A DNA stretch of 64,000 nucleotides from Henricia sp. BOLD:AAB3569 (GCA_037783545.1 JBBELK010000030.1:806001-870000); one strand, 5' to 3'; positions 1-12,388 are shown, counted from the first letter of the stretch. Program-made: numbers and translations. The notes: a model not told the origin generated them from the letters alone.

Positions 1-477
1 AAAATGTGCTGGGCAATCCATCAAACTGCCAACTACGTATTGAAGAGCAGACTCTGATGTTAATTCACAACCCTTTGACAAATTCTCCCTGCTAAGGAGG
101 CTGCACTGTAGTTCTAATCTCATGAGTAGTCACAGCGCTTGCATAATTAGCTCTGTAATAAGATGGATCAGGGACGTGGGCTTTCCACAGGCACAGTTTT
201 CACAGTTGTCACCAGTTTGCACAAAGCATGTATGGGCTGCAATAGATTGTTTCATTTTACAGTGATTCAAAGCTCATAATAGCACTGTTAATACGTTAAT
301 GCTCCTCACAATTAAAAGCTTGTCAGTTCGATAGTATGGGTGCTTTGTCCCAACTAATATGCCCCTTCCCCCTTTCCCCTTCCCGCCCCCCCCCAACCAC
401 CCAAAAAATGGACACTGGCGATTTTAGAGACCAACTAAAATTTTTAACTATCAAGGAACAAATTAATTAATCTGCAA
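1..477. other. Unassigned intronic sequence
   Basis: No coding signal or repeat pair was recognised. A C-rich run lies at about 365-400. Confidence 0.4.
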
Positions 478-622
478 TAGACCATATCGAATAGCCGCCA
501 TTTCGTGGGACAGTTTCTTTGTTCCTTGAGGACATGCATGGTTGCACATATTGTGCTTCCATTGTTGAACGGTTAAGTAACAAAAGGTGCCCCACGAAAC
601 GGCGGGTATTCGATACGGTCTA
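478..622. mobile_element. TA-target MITE, TAGACC family 1
   Basis: A 145-bp element bounded by TA with ends TAGACCATATCGAATA... and ...TATTCGATACGGTCTA, giving arms of about 30 bp. A second copy in the opposite orientation is at 34623-34765; the interiors align along their whole length (both have TTTCTTTGTT and GGTT.CACAT). Confidence 0.85.
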
Positions 623-623
623 T

Positions 624-735
624 ACATGTGGGCCCTTTGCACGGGCGGCCATGACAGTGGGCAGTCACATTGTCACCATGCATCATGCATGAGTAGGCAC
701 TTTGTGGATTCTCACATTTAAATATGAGATCTATA
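624..735. mobile_element. Partial MITE, TAGACC family 2
   Basis: CCCTTTGCACGGGCGGCCATG followed by a stretch with CATGCAT.ATGAGTAGGCACTTTGT matches the reverse complement of the element at 45794-45924. One arm is missing. It abuts the family 1 element at 622. Confidence 0.6.
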
Positions 736-927
736 TTTAGCCTGGTGCCTAATAAACACCTTGCAATTAATGCCAAGCCAAATGGCGACTATCCATCTAC
801 GGATTTAAAACTACACTGGATTGGACGGTCCCTATGTGTTTGTACAACAGCGCGTCGGAATGCATGCAGTTGCGTGCATAGGGTTTTGCACACCGCGTAT
901 ACATGCATGTGGTGATGCGCTTTAAAA

Positions 928-1102
928 GGTGGCTTACAAGAAACATCGCACATCACATATACATTTGCAAATATTGTTGTGTCGCTTATTTTTTTAGAAA
1001 ATGTTTGCGAATATTTACAAAATTTTGTTTGCAAAGTTATTTGCGACATCACAAATATTTGCAAAAATATCTGTGTTATGGAGACGTCCCTTGTAAGCCA
1101 CC
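928..1102. mobile_element. Foldback element
   Basis: Inverted ends GGTGGCTTACAAG (928) and CTTGTAAGCCACC (to 1102) enclose an AT-rich centre with repeated ATTTGCAAATATT words. It is a single copy here. Weaker inverted similarity continues outside (about 860-1140). Confidence 0.6.
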
Positions 1103-1499
1103 ATAAAATCCTATGTAACTGCAAGCACGTCATAAACCCTATACGCGCGCGTCCATGCCGTCACAAAAATGGCGGCACAATGGCATCTCAAGAAAAATAT
1201 ATGGAGCTCACTGTGTCCACCACAAAAGCATTGTAAAGTCGGCAAAATGAAGATTCGTGCATCTTATAATTTAGCTTAATATTGAGTTCTTTCACTTTAA
1301 GGCCAGATTTCTTGCATAATTTTGTATTTTCAGGCATGGCCAGATGAACTTGAAAGCATCATCTTAATGCTCAAAAATTTATTATTATTTAAAAAAAAAT
1401 TTAAACTGTCAAAACCTCAAATTCACCTGGGGCTAACTTTTCAGCTCATTTGTGGTTGATGGTCAAAATTTGGGTTCTCAGGGAAAACCTGAGGAAACA

Positions 1500-1602
1500 T
1501 ACCACTCATACATGTAGCTCAGCTGGTAGAGCATCTGCCCGGAGCATCAGAGGTCTCGGATTCGAATCCCAATAAGGACCATAATTATGATCGCTCTCTC
1601 AT
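1500..1602 (+). mobile_element. tRNA-derived SINE, family A
   Basis: It has an A-box-like TAGCTCAGCTGGTAGAGC and a B-box-like GATTCGAATCCC, followed by AATAAGGACC and a pyrimidine-rich tail (CTCTCATTCCAC). The same structure recurs at 21162, 24611 (reverse), 29135, 35747 (reverse) and 54203. Confidence 0.8.
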
Positions 1603-2196
1603 TCCACATTAAGAAGAAAAAAATTAAATTGCCAAAATTTGTGTCTCTTTGCATACAAGGTTCCGAAATTTGAAACAAAACACACTGAGCACTGCATTTT
1701 GCTCAGAGCCCTCGATTACATCACTGTCATATATTTTCAATTAAATATTTTACAAGTGACAGCATGCCCTAACCATTAAAACAACAAAATTCCGGGAAAT
1801 TTATTCAAGCGATGAATTCACCGTGCAACAATCTGTACGTTCCAGACTTGGTATGGCGTTCACAGTGTGAAACAGCGCATGCTGCTCTCTGCTGACTCAT
1901 TATGAGTGTAAATTACAGAGCCATGACCTCGCACGTGCCCAATATACATATGTTATGAGCAATGAATGTGTAATGTTGGCCAGATGCATGTGCACTAGCA
2001 GTGCTATCAAATTTAGCAGGTCTCCGATCAACATTTTTGAATAATGAATCATTATTCAATTTTTATATTGTAGATTTCTGTTGGTACTTTAATCTACTTG
2101 TACTGTGTATCTTTTCTTTGAAGATGCAAGTTGTTAATTTCAAATTATTTTAAGAGAGCTAGATTATTCATGATATATTGTCTCAACCTCCTATTG
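1603..2196. other. Unassigned intronic sequence
   Basis: AT-rich sequence with no recognised repeat or coding signal. Confidence 0.4.
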
Positions 2197-2447
2197 TACA
2201 GTTGTAGTCAGAAGTTTACATACAACTGTGTTCAAACTGGTGTGCTTAAACTTGCGTTGTCACCATTTTTGTAACAGTCTTTACTGAAGTCGTGATTTTG
2301 TGGAATTCCTCACGTGCTTGCAATATATATGTACTTAAAACATAGCTTGCACACCTTGCAATGGTTCGGGTAGTCATGTTTATCATTTTGGGTGATGATG
2401 GTACATCTAGTGGTGTACATGTATGTAAACTTCTGACTTCAACTGTA
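2197..2447. mobile_element. Tc1/mariner MITE with Sleeping Beauty-like ends
   Basis: A 251-bp element bounded by TA. The left end is CAGTTGTAGTCAGAAGTTTA and the right end is its near-exact complement (TAAACTTCTGACTTCAACTG). The terminal motif CAGTTGAAGTC.GAAGTTTACATACA is that of the salmonid-type Tc1 elements from which Sleeping Beauty was rebuilt. The interior has no transposase frame. Confidence 0.88.
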
Positions 2448-3522
2448 TATACACCGTCCGCTATTTAATAACATTGAAATGAGCTCCTAAAGTTGAAAAA
2501 TGTGTGTGAAATTGCCATCAATGTTTGAATAATAACGGTAGGCTTATAAATGTGTAAATAACCAGTTTTAAATTGTAAAGCCAGATAACTACCGGTACAC
2601 ATTTGTGAATACTTTATGCTATTTTAATAAAATCCTAAATTTTTACCTTATTTTCTTGATTTTATTTTGTTATTTGTAAATTTTGTGTTTTTGAATTTAG
2701 AAGCATCTGACAACTAGTTTCTGCCTTATACAGCATCAAAATGCAGCCTACGGTACATGTACCAGACTACTCAGTGTTTTATAAGTGTTATTTATTTATT
2801 TTATAAACGATTTACAAAATGAGTTTATTTTAAATCTAACATTTACCTGTCATTACATAATCCAATTTATTTTTTAAAATGCTTAATGCAGGCATGCATG
2901 CTATACATGCAAGCCTGCCCACTCTTTAAGACATTGCTATTTATAAATTATTTTGAAAATTGAAAAACAAATATACATACGTAATTATAATTTTTTCAAA
3001 CCATATACTTGTATTTTCAACCTACATTGTAAATCATCGACTTAGTGATTTCATTTATTTTTAGGTCTCAGTAGATTTAGAATCTGCTTTTTAAGTGACA
3101 GTGAATATATTATCCATGGCTCTGTCATAAACAGCATATAAAATAGATCAGAATTACCGTTAAAGATGCAGTATCACACAAGAGTCCCAATAGATAGAAA
3201 TCTGCTGGAAAATATGAGCCGGGCCTAGGACTCCGGGGAATTTCTGTCATTCGCGCACACGCAGCGAATGCGTAATTCAACAGAGCAGGTGCTGTTTTTC
3301 TAAAGATGTCAGCATCTCTGCAGGTGCATAATGCAACGGGACTGTCGGTAAATGGCAGAGGAAAGCCAGGGTTAAGAGGCGAAGAAAGAAGAAACTTAGG
3401 GAGGTTTAGACTTACAGAGGCAAGAAGATGATACTTTTAAGAAGATGGGAGGGGCAGCAAGAAATGGATGTTGGGCATTCCTTAAAAACGTGATTTCAAA
3501 TGTGAAATCACATGGTATTTCA
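2448..3522. other. AT-rich unassigned sequence
   Basis: Long AT-rich stretch with no detected gene or repeat pair. A GC-richer patch lies at about 3215-3290. Confidence 0.4.
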
Positions 3523-3923
3523 TCTAGAGCGTGATCCAAAACTGGTAAACACTGGATGAAGATTTCAAAATTTCTTAAAGAAATGTCCATATTTTACAAT
3601 CATATTACAAAAATTAACAAAATAAATTTGGCTGGGCACACTGTGCCATCACATTTTCAAGAAATAGTTGAAAATGCATGTAAAAAATTGCATTTTTTGT
3701 CAATTTTATCGATTATCTGTCCCTCACGCATAAAAACAACCTCCGCATAAAACTGTAAAGTCAATTTCAACATATGTGATAAACTGGATGTGTGTATTAA
3801 CATCAGTAGAAGGTAAACAGACGGGTTCACTTTAGTTTTGATTTGTTGTTGACTATTTTATAGGAAAGGCATTCGCTCTTGATTTCCGTACGTGTGAGGG
3901 ACGGAATTGGATCACGCTCTCTA
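3523..3923. mobile_element. MITE with TCTA flanks
   Basis: Ends GAGCGTGATCCAA and TTGGATCACGCTC are flanked on both sides by TCTA. A second internal inverted pair (GTCCCTCACGCATA near 3719 and ACGTGTGAGGGAC near 3891) sits towards the right end. Confidence 0.75.
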
Positions 3924-3978
3924 TCATTTTTGTGTGTAATGTTTAATAGTCATTGTCAGTCACATGTTGTCATCTTTT

Positions 3979-4707
3979 ATAGGTTTCACACTACTCATCA
4001 CTTACCCGGGTAATTAATTACCCGGGTAGTAGTCCATACCCGGGTACAAACTAACCCAAAGAATCGGTTTCACACTACAAAATTAACCCTGCAAATCAGC
4101 TTACCCGCTTTAGTGCATACCCGGGTAATCTGTGATCTGCATTCACATTATACGAACGGCAACCCGGAGAATATGCATCGCTAACCTCTCCACTCCCATG
4201 GACCATTCTTCCCATATCTCAAAATGGTGTCTGAAACGGTTGGTCTTACTACTTCTGAATCTTCGATGTCAACAAAGAAAGCGTATACCATTTACCGAGA
4301 CGAGTTTCGATCACTCGACATCTTCCATTAGTATGTAAAGAAAAACATGAGGTACATGTACGTGTCTCTAGACGAGGTGTCCTTGAATTATGTCATTTTA
4401 TAATGAATTGCGTCATTGTTTGATGTTCGCAGCATACATGTGCACAAAGCCAGCTGTGGTTCCAACCTACCCAGTTGAAGAAAACGTCTCAAGGATGCAG
4501 TTAACCTTGAGATTGGTGGGTTAACCAACCTCGCGAGCACGGTTAGAAATTACCCGGGTTAAGTGGGGTTTTGAGGCAGTTAACCTGGAGAATTGCTAAC
4601 CCCGAGAAGTGTAGTGTGAACGCTCTGAATTACCCTGGTAATCTCGGGGTTAAATATTTTGTTAACCCCGAGATAACCTGTGTAACAGCGTAGTCTGAAA
4701 CCCCTAT
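3979..4707. mobile_element. CCCGGG-rich foldback element, copy 1
   Basis: Begins TATAGGTTTCACACTAC and ends GTAGTCTGAAACCCCTAT. The interior has many TACCCGGGTA and AACCCCGAGA words that can pair with each other. Its left half is repeated at 41236-41915 with a nested insertion. Confidence 0.75.
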
Positions 4708-5413
4708 TTTTATATACTCTTGTGTAATTATTGTTATAACTTTTATTGTAAACTAAACAATTTCAGACTTTTTCTTCGGTGTCCATTTTTAATAATAAAA
4801 CTGGAAATGAAATGAAATGAAATAAAATATTGGCTGTTAAAATCAAATAATCAAATAATTTGGTTTTCAACCCAAACCTATCTCACCCTAGTAAAATGCT
4901 ACCAAAATTTTCTACTGTACACGTAGACCTTCGGTTTTTAAATGTGAAAATTTGGTTTCCAAATCTGGAATCAGGTAGTAATATCAAAACCAATATTCAA
5001 AGATTTGTCTCCCAACAGACTTCTTCCTGGGTATCTTTGTGTATGTAAAGTATCCTTGGGGATGTACTGTAAGCTAGTCCATGTAGGTAACTGTCCAAAT
5101 ACATATGGTTCCAGTTAACATTTAGAGGTTGCAATCTCCTAAGTACCAGCCACAAGGGTGCAGTAATGATGTAAAATGTCACTTTCTCTTCACCATCTCT
5201 GTTAATGGATGCCTTGAGAATTGCTGTCCTCAGAAGTAGCAGATTCTCTCCCTTGTTAAAATTATCACTGTTAGAACGTCCTTTCCTTTAATGTTTTTGA
5301 TGATTGAATTCTTCAGATATGTCCACAGCACAAATTGAAGCAAAATGCATATAACTAAATGTATATTTAATTTAATCAAAATTTCAGATTATGAGATCCA
5401 TGCCCCAGTGCTA
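4708..5413. other. Unassigned intronic sequence
   Basis: No repeat pair or exon recognised. A short AAATG run lies near 4805. Confidence 0.4.
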
Positions 5414-5899
5414 TACAGGGTGTCCCAGAAAAAAACGAAACCGAGATTTAGCGATGTTTAATCATACTTTAATATCAATCTTGAATAATAAATGACACAT
5501 ATTTGGAAAGCTTAGTTCCTCATCTTTCATTTGATACCACTCATATGATACATACTTCACTCATGAATGAATAAAGACAATATGAAGCAGGGCTACCAAA
5601 AATTCGTTTGCTCATTTTTCCTGACTGAGGTATCATACGAAAGGGCAGGAAATGAACTTTTTAGAAATGTGATTATTTCTTTGAAATTCAGGTATCGTTG
5701 TGCAAACGACTTTTTGGTAGCCCTGCTTCATATTGTCTTTATTCATTCATGCGTGAAGTATGTATCATATGAGTGGTATCAAATGAAAGATGAGGGAACT
5801 AAGCTTTCCAAATATGTGTCATTTATTATTCAAGATTGAGATTAAAGTATGATTAAACATCGATAAATCTCGGTTTCGTTTTTTCTAGGACACCCTGTA
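5414..5899. mobile_element. Long-armed mariner-type foldback element
   Basis: A 486-bp element bounded by TA with ends CAGGGTGTCCCAGAAAA and TTTTCTAGGACACCCTG. Arms of roughly 190 bp are near-perfect complements around a centre at about 5610-5700. CAGGGTGTCC with TA targets is typical of mariner/IS630-type ends. Confidence 0.9.
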
Positions 5900-6890
5900 G
5901 TGTGGGGTCTAGAAATTATTTTTTGCAAACCCACAAAAGAAGGTAGTCCTAATTGTTTAAGGGACCTCCTAAAATTTACTAGACTGCCTGTTACTTGAAA
6001 CAAACACTTGAAATAAATACACACATGCACATGCCTTTTTGCTCATGTTTATACTGAGCAACTTCTATGTACTATGCACAAATTGACTTGTTGCCTGAAT
6101 CAAAAGAATGAATCGAGAACTGAATCTCTTTCAAATGACACGTTCAATTTTAAACCCCATCTGAAATAAAACCAATTAGGGCCCTACCTTCTGCAAATGT
6201 ACATGTAGAGCTAAGCCCATAGCAACATTACCACAAAATCAATCTATAGACCTTGCAGGCTGTTTGGAGAAAGGCCACACAACGTGTTGATCGGCCGAGA
6301 AGAAAACAGATGTACATCTAACAAGATTTTCCATCTGAACAAATTCAGCCCCTATAGTTCGCAGCTCACGTGATATTGATGCACTTGGGGGAAATTGTAA
6401 TGAGTTTTGCAGTTCTGTTGAATGAAACTTGGAATTGAGATTGTGCAGTACCGGTACATGTAGGTCAATGCATGAGTGACAACATTTAATCTTTAAGATG
6501 GCATTTTTATATGAGCTTGTTGTGGACACTTGCGGACACACAGAAAATGCATTACGGATCCGCGCCTGCCAAGTTGATTCTGTGATTTTCAGTTGTCGTT
6601 TTACTTCAAATGACTGTCGTGAACCAACGAAATTTCCCAAACTAGACCAAGCGTGCCAAGAAATCAAACCAACAACCTACTGTAGTATTCCTGCCTCTGG
6701 CCTTGACCCTAACTGCATCGCGAATCAGCATCAAAGCAGCCCAGATAACAGGAGATAAATGATGTATGAGATGGTGATTCATGATGCACAGTGGGAGCGA
6801 AAGGAATAATATCAAATTCAGAGTGCAAGGTGATGTAGCAATAAATGCATGCTGAAAAAACATCCGAGCTCCATTTTTGTGTCTTGCCCT
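5900..6890. other. Unassigned intronic sequence
   Basis: It contains an open minus-strand frame of 142 codons (6667-6239) with no recognisable domain or splice context. I treat it as chance. Confidence 0.4.
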
Positions 6891-7350
6891 TTCTACCTTT
6901 CCCCCACCACACCCTCCCCCTCCCACCCCCCTTCCCATCCCCCTCCACCTAAAAAGATTCCCTACAGGCACGGATCCAGAAAAGGGGGGGGGGGGTTGGG
7001 GTCAAACCCACCCCATCCTCTGCTCTGCTCTGACCCCCCCAAAAATGTAATGCATTTTCTGTGTGTCAGGGTGTCCGCAACAAGCCGGTATAAAAAGTCT
7101 GACTGGTAACCACCCCCCACTCCGCCCCTCCGATAAGTTACACGTATACATGTATACACAATATATAAAATGTACACAGTATAATACATTTATTCAAATC
7201 TCACTGATTTTCCCATTACACCAAATCTTGGGGGTGATTTGGGGGTGCAAATAACCCCCATTTCCCACTTGAAATTCTCATCTCTGGCCACCCCCAACAA
7301 CCCCCAACAGCCCCCAACAGCCCCTCCCAACACCCCCCTCCCCTTGAGAT
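6890..7350. repeat. C/G-rich low-complexity region with a decayed terminal-repeat motif
   Basis: Runs of C and G (6900-6950, 6985-6997, 7036-7042, 7290-7345). GCACGGATCCAGAAAAGGGG at about 6969 resembles the end of the element at 43125 (GGCGGATCCAGGGGG), so an old copy of that family may be present. Confidence 0.5.
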
Positions 7351-8211
7351 TACTCTTTTTCCCGGGGCAAGTTCATCCTTGCTCAGCTCCTGGGGCAAGA
7401 AACGTACACGTAGTTTGTAAAGAGCAGGGGTAAGTTCGCCACGAGGCAAGTTTGAACTCGGGGCAAACATGCCCCGGGGATAAATGTAGGAAAAGACCCA
7501 ACAAGGCTTGGAGTGCATAAATAGGAATCTTTCAGCAAGTTAGATTTTAGAGAAGACATCCATCAGAGCACAAGAGTGAAAATTGCTTGCACATAAAGGT
7601 TTATGCTCATCTCTATGGGTTAACCACCTCTATGTACCTATGTACATATGTACAACATTCACAAGTACACATGCCTTTATGGGAATAAATAGGCCTAGCT
7701 CATCCTATTCTAACAGTGGTGGATCCAGCCTCATTTAAAATATGAGGGGCACACACTTCCCTAAGTCCTATATTTACATCTAAATGAGCATGAATCTGCC
7801 ACTGTAACATGCAAATCACAAAATCACAGCAGTAACAAGATCAAAGCAATCACTGCCTGCAAGTAGAATACAAAGTCTCAAGGAGTAATGAAATTGAGTT
7901 TATGCCTCCTCTAAAGGCCCACTAATTCTTCAGCGCTTCATCTTAAAGTAGGCTGGCCTGTCAGAGAAACAGTGTCAACTGAAATGTCAAATCCTTTTCT
8001 GATTGAATGGGAGGGAGGAAGGGCCTTGATGACAGACCTGAGCTTTTGACAGTCTCTCAACAGTATGACCATTTCATTTTTTATGTAAATGAACCCTGGT
8101 CTTGCAGAAGATGGAATTTTATTTCACTGAGACAGACCTGGTTTCTGGCCAGGAAATCAAAATTAGAAATTGTTGGCAATCCAATGGAGCTTGCCTTTAA
8201 AAGTTTAAATG
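7351..8211. other. Unassigned intronic sequence
   Basis: Imperfect inverted CCCCGGGGCAAG-like words at 7370-7480 hint at another GC-rich foldback. Otherwise nothing was recognised. Confidence 0.35.
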
Positions 8212-8300
8212 CTACTCATAAATAGGCTACCTGAGACACTTTACCCATTCCTATTGGTCAAGAACATGTCACATGGGTGATCTTAAACAGCCAATTGCAC
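8212..8300 (+). mobile_element. Fragment of the 63480-63874 family
   Basis: CTCATAAATA..CTACCT, then CCTATTGGTCAAGAACATGT and CACATGGGTGATCTTAAA, align with 63480-63548. The fragment stops where the next element begins. Confidence 0.6.
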
Positions 8301-8301
8301 A

Positions 8302-8708
8302 TTTCGTTGGTGTTACCACGAACTGACATGCAGTGCTCGTCTCGGGCACAAAATGACGTCGGCACATAATTTTTGTTTTTATGAACTGACACCCAACATT
8401 TTTGTTTTCACAAACTGTTTACGTAAATTAACTAACTAGGGACTGTTGCGGTCAATATTTTACTATTATTCTACAAGTATTCAGATGATATTATTCGTAT
8501 CGAGCATTTTCAAAGCTTTTTTTCCGGATAAATTTAACATTTTCTTGGGTGTCAGTTCGTGGAAACAAAAATCATGCAATTTGGGTGCAGTGTACAGAGT
8601 GCGCGCACTCTTGACAGTTCGTGAAAACTTGTGTCCCCCACTGTGCGGTTTTTACGAACTGTAACTGATGTGCACTTGGGTGTCACTTCGTGGTGTCAGC
8701 AACGATTT
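8302..8708. mobile_element. MITE with ACCACGAACTGACA ends, copy 1
   Basis: Terminal inverted repeats TCGTTGGTGTTACCACGAAC and GTGTCACTTCGTGGTGTCAG (to about 8700). It aligns end to end with 44082-44512. Several internal copies of the ACGAACTG/CAGTTCGT word occur. Confidence 0.85.
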
Positions 8709-9008
8709 ATTTCCTAATTGTGGCCTAATTAAACAGCTGTACCGTCTCTAATGCAGAAAACATTTAAATGTGTCATGCTTCGCTGCACTTTCCATTTTGA
8801 ACTCACAGCAGTTGAAATGAAACACCACACTAAAATGCATTATCGGCGGTTTCTACTTGCGATCATCAGCAAAAACCTTCTCCGAGCAGGTTTGTTTTGT
8901 CACGGCTTAAAAAGGCATTGAAGGCTGTTTCTACTGGACTGGATATAAATGGTACCAAAGTGTTTCCAAAATTGTAATCATCCTCAGAAGAAACACGCTA
9001 TCCATTGT

Positions 9009-9099
9009 CACTATGAACAACTAACAATGGAAATTGGGCACACACCATTGTTAATAACAATGGTTTGTGCCCAATTTCCATTGTTAGTTGCTCATAGTG
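9009..9099. repeat. Near-perfect hairpin, arms about 44 bp
   Basis: CACTATGAACAACTAACAATG on the left is mirrored by CATTGTTAGTTGCTCATAGTG on the right, with the TTGTTAATAACAA centre at about 9053. Only one or two mismatches separate the arms. Confidence 0.9.
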
Positions 9100-9420
9100 T
9101 GTGCAGTAATCATTTCTTTAAAAAAAGGGTTTCCATCTGATATTTTGTTTTGACTGTACTCAAAATGAAAACACATTCCACTATTTTCAATTTGCTATTT
9201 GGATGTGGTAAATTCAGCGACCTTGAATATTTCCACCAAGTTTCCTCAATTACTGTCAAGTAACAAAGTGCTTCCTTTTGTGGGTTTTTCTAACATGTGT
9301 CAGAAACATTAGAAGAGACAAACAACCAAAATGGAACAAAGAAGCATTTTAAATTAAACATCCTTGAAGTAAAATATTCAAAGACTCATCACAGATAAAT
9401 CCTAAAAGTGAAAAGAAAAA

Positions 9421-9845
9421 AATATTCGATATTCGATATGCTATGAAATTAATTGATTTTGGCACATCTGAACCCACAGCTCACAGGAAGTTACAAGTTA
9501 CATTAGCCTTTTTATTGCCGAACTTGCCGCCTCAAAAAATAATCTGTGCTCAAACTATAGACTTCATGTTGTAACTTGCATACATGTAGCAGTCTCTCTC
9601 CCAAAGAGTTTTTGCAGAAATTATCGTCAGCCCTTGTACACTGGACTCATGGTTGGACGCAAATGACATCAAAGCAGCCGTTCCGGCAAAGAAAAACGGA
9701 TTTTCATTTCTTCCTATAAAGATATGTTTGTTTTGGAGTGAAACAAGCACAAACCGAATATTCGATTTGGTAAAATGCTATATTCGAATATTCGATGGAC
9801 GACTGAATATTTGAATATTCGATTCGTTGGGCACAGCCTTACTGC
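9421..9845. repeat. GAATATTCGA-rich patch
   Basis: Repeated ATATTCGATATTCGA words at 9423 and 9756-9822, ending GATTCGTTGGGCACAGCC. This looks like a decayed transposon with self-complementary ends, but no clean pair of termini was seen. Confidence 0.35.
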
Positions 9846-9876
9846 CAGAGTTACATAGAAGCTTTTCTGAATAATC

Positions 9877-10054
9877 CAGGGCTTGAATTGAACGGAGGCC
9901 ATTGCCTCTGTTGCCCCTGCTCTTGGCATTGGTGCCCTTTTGCAATCCTCCATAGACTTTTCATTTTCCAATGGAAGTGCCCTTTTTAAACTCCAAAAGA
10001 CGACTCCAAAAACAGAAATGGTAGTGCCCTTTCAGTGACGAATTTCAAGCCCTG
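9877..10054. mobile_element. hAT-like MITE
   Basis: Ends CAGGGCTTGAATTGAAC and GAATTTCAAGCCCTG. The flanks GAATAATC (left) and GATAATCT (right) look like an 8-bp target duplication with one base lost. The interior has repeated GTGCCCTTT words. Confidence 0.65.
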
Positions 10055-10968
10055 ATAATCTACTAAAAAATGCATATAAACATATTCAAACAAAAAAGCC
10101 TTTTCTAGTTTTTTTTTCTTCTTCTAATTATGAGCAATGCAAAATACAGGTTTTTCCAAATCAGTGCCTGCATTGCTTTTGTCAAACAAAATTGCTGCAT
10201 AAAAATGATGGTTCTTCTTGAACAATGCCACCTTTGATTTCTGTATCAAGTTTCAACTTGTCAAAGCAGCCAATCAAGGCAGGGTCAAAGGTCAAGTGTG
10301 CCAAGCTAAGAACTCTTCTCTGATTTCAGGAGACAGATAAGGATGATAACTCCAACACCAAATATGGAAAGTGAGTGACAGTGTGCGCAGCATTTGCAAT
10401 TTTCTCAATTTACAATTTTGCGCTAAATTTGATACACACACACACTGTGCGCGTATGACTCAACTGTTTACACCAAGCGGCAACAGAAGCTCTTCTCATT
10501 TATACTGTCGTTGCTTGCTCAAAAGGCTCTCAATATCACTTCCCAATTTGCTGGGATGGCCTACCCATATGTACTGTGTGACTGTAGCAAACAGAGTACA
10601 CATTGTATGGCTGTATTATATAGATGAGGAATAGATACAATAGATGCGCTGTTATGTGCCATATTTCCAGATGTCTAAAGAGCAAAAGGCATTAAGAAAT
10701 TGTGAAGCATACAGTTTTTATAAGCAAAAACCAGAGTTAATTTTGGCATTTTCTTCTAAACTATACACATGTACATGTACATGTTTAAGCAAATAAAAAT
10801 AAAAATGCTACCACATTGTAATCATGAATATTAATATATATGAAAATATATGTATATAACATGCAAATATATTTCCACTGCCATCAGACACCAAATTTAC
10901 ATTTTCTTTTGCCAAATCACAACAATGATTGAGATGACCTCAAAGATACATGTTTGTTTGTTGGACAA
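10055..10968. other. Unassigned intronic sequence
   Basis: No repeat pair or exon recognised. A TACATGTACATGTACATG run lies near 10770. Confidence 0.4.
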
Positions 10969-11345
10969 TTAAAGGCACAATCTTTTGCAAAATAAAACTT
11001 TGTATGGATTTCTGGAATAAGTGCATAACATATCTAAAAAAGGAGGTACATGTAACTAGTCTGCAGAAATTTCAGCAACATAGATGCATCGATGCTTCAG
11101 AAAATGTTTAAAGTCCATGCATGGATTTTGTGTTAAGTAAATGGTTAACAATGTGTGTGCGCACACATTTAAAAAAAAAAAACCACCTTCAGTTTTTGAT
11201 GTTCCCTACAGAAAGCACCATCTCGGACAGAAATATATTCATGTGATGTTTGCTACCACTGTTATACCAACACTTTGAGTACTGTTTTTCCTGTCAACCA
11301 ATGAAGTAAAAATGTGGGTCATTGCATATGATACAATAGGCCTAA
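10969..11345 (-). mobile_element. TTAA MITE, family d (TTAAAGGCCCAATGTATC), complete copy
   Basis: Left end TTAAAGGCACAATCTTTTGC and right end GCATATGATACAATAGGCCT. The subterminal GGATTTCTGGAATAAG and TGCATCGATGCTTCAGAAAA stretches match, in reverse, those at 20243, 21610, 23640 and 56800. Confidence 0.75.
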
Positions 11346-12388
11346 GCTAACTTGTCAAATTTTTAAATCCTCCCCATGTTTAAAGGATTATGTACTGCAT
11401 GTGCTCACGTGTCATACTGTGAGTTCAAATGCCTACTTACACTATTATAGAATGTCAAAAACATCTTGACTGACTGCATTCAAGCTATAAGTAGGCCAAT
11501 GCATGGATTACTTACAGTAACCTGGCTAGCGTGAAGAACATTTGTAGATCAGCTTTGATCACATGAAATCTATACAGGTTGCCGCTATTCATAGTATAAC
11601 AAGACTATACCGAGTCCTGTGTAAAGTCTGGTTTATGTGTACTGAAACATGCCAGCGATTATGTTTGGGTCACTGTACTTTTGCTCTGGAATGACAACAC
11701 AGAATATTGTGTCACTTAAACAGGCGAAGAAAAGATAACTGCTTAAAAAAAAAAAAGTACTTTTAAATGGTGAAGTGTTTTTCACTAGGTCCCCAAAAGT
11801 ATTCCACAAATCAGCCAAATCTTAAAACTACTTTTTTAAGTATAAAAAAAGGAATATAGCCTATTTCTTTAAAGGAAAAAAATTGTGAAAAATACTGGGC
11901 ATACGACAACGAATCAACACGAATGACAATTCAAAATCACTCTTCTGGAATAGTCGGTGCCATCAAACAGTTCAATATAAAGGCAATAAAAATATTCGAC
12001 ACCAGTATTTGGGTTTCAAAACTGAACACCTGGACTAGGAAATTGTTGAGCCTAATGACTGCTTTTTTTGCAATATAATTGAGAAGGTGTGACGGGTTGA
12101 AATGCATCATTTCCATTTTGGGCAAATCCATAAACATTGCGTGCTATTCATTGGTGCGTGTTAACAAATAAATACACGTGTGGGAGTAAGTTTATTTTTA
12201 TGCCACACTCTAACTGAAACTGCCTATTCGGAAACATGTTTACAAGGACAGATTATTGTAATAGCTTTTTTTTTATTAGCTAAAAATAGTTTATTTTAAC
12301 ATTCTATTATTTAACTTTGCAAAACAAAATTGTTTACCATGTTTTGACACGTGGAAAAATTGTATTGCGTGAAATCTGTCTGAGTGTG
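11346..12388. other. Unassigned intronic sequence
   Basis: AT-rich with several poly-A/T runs. No exon or repeat pair recognised. Confidence 0.4.

Noticed and set aside
1500-1602. tRNA gene candidates at SINE heads (also 29135, 38037, 42050, 60200)
   Set aside because: Acceptor stems do not close and the heads continue into shared SINE tails.
6239-6667. 142-codon open frame on the minus strand
   Set aside because: No recognisable domain, no splice or start support; its length is compatible with chance in 64 kb.
6900-7345. G-quadruplex or promoter-like GC island
   Set aside because: Runs of C and G are low-complexity and linked to a decayed MITE end; no gene start nearby.
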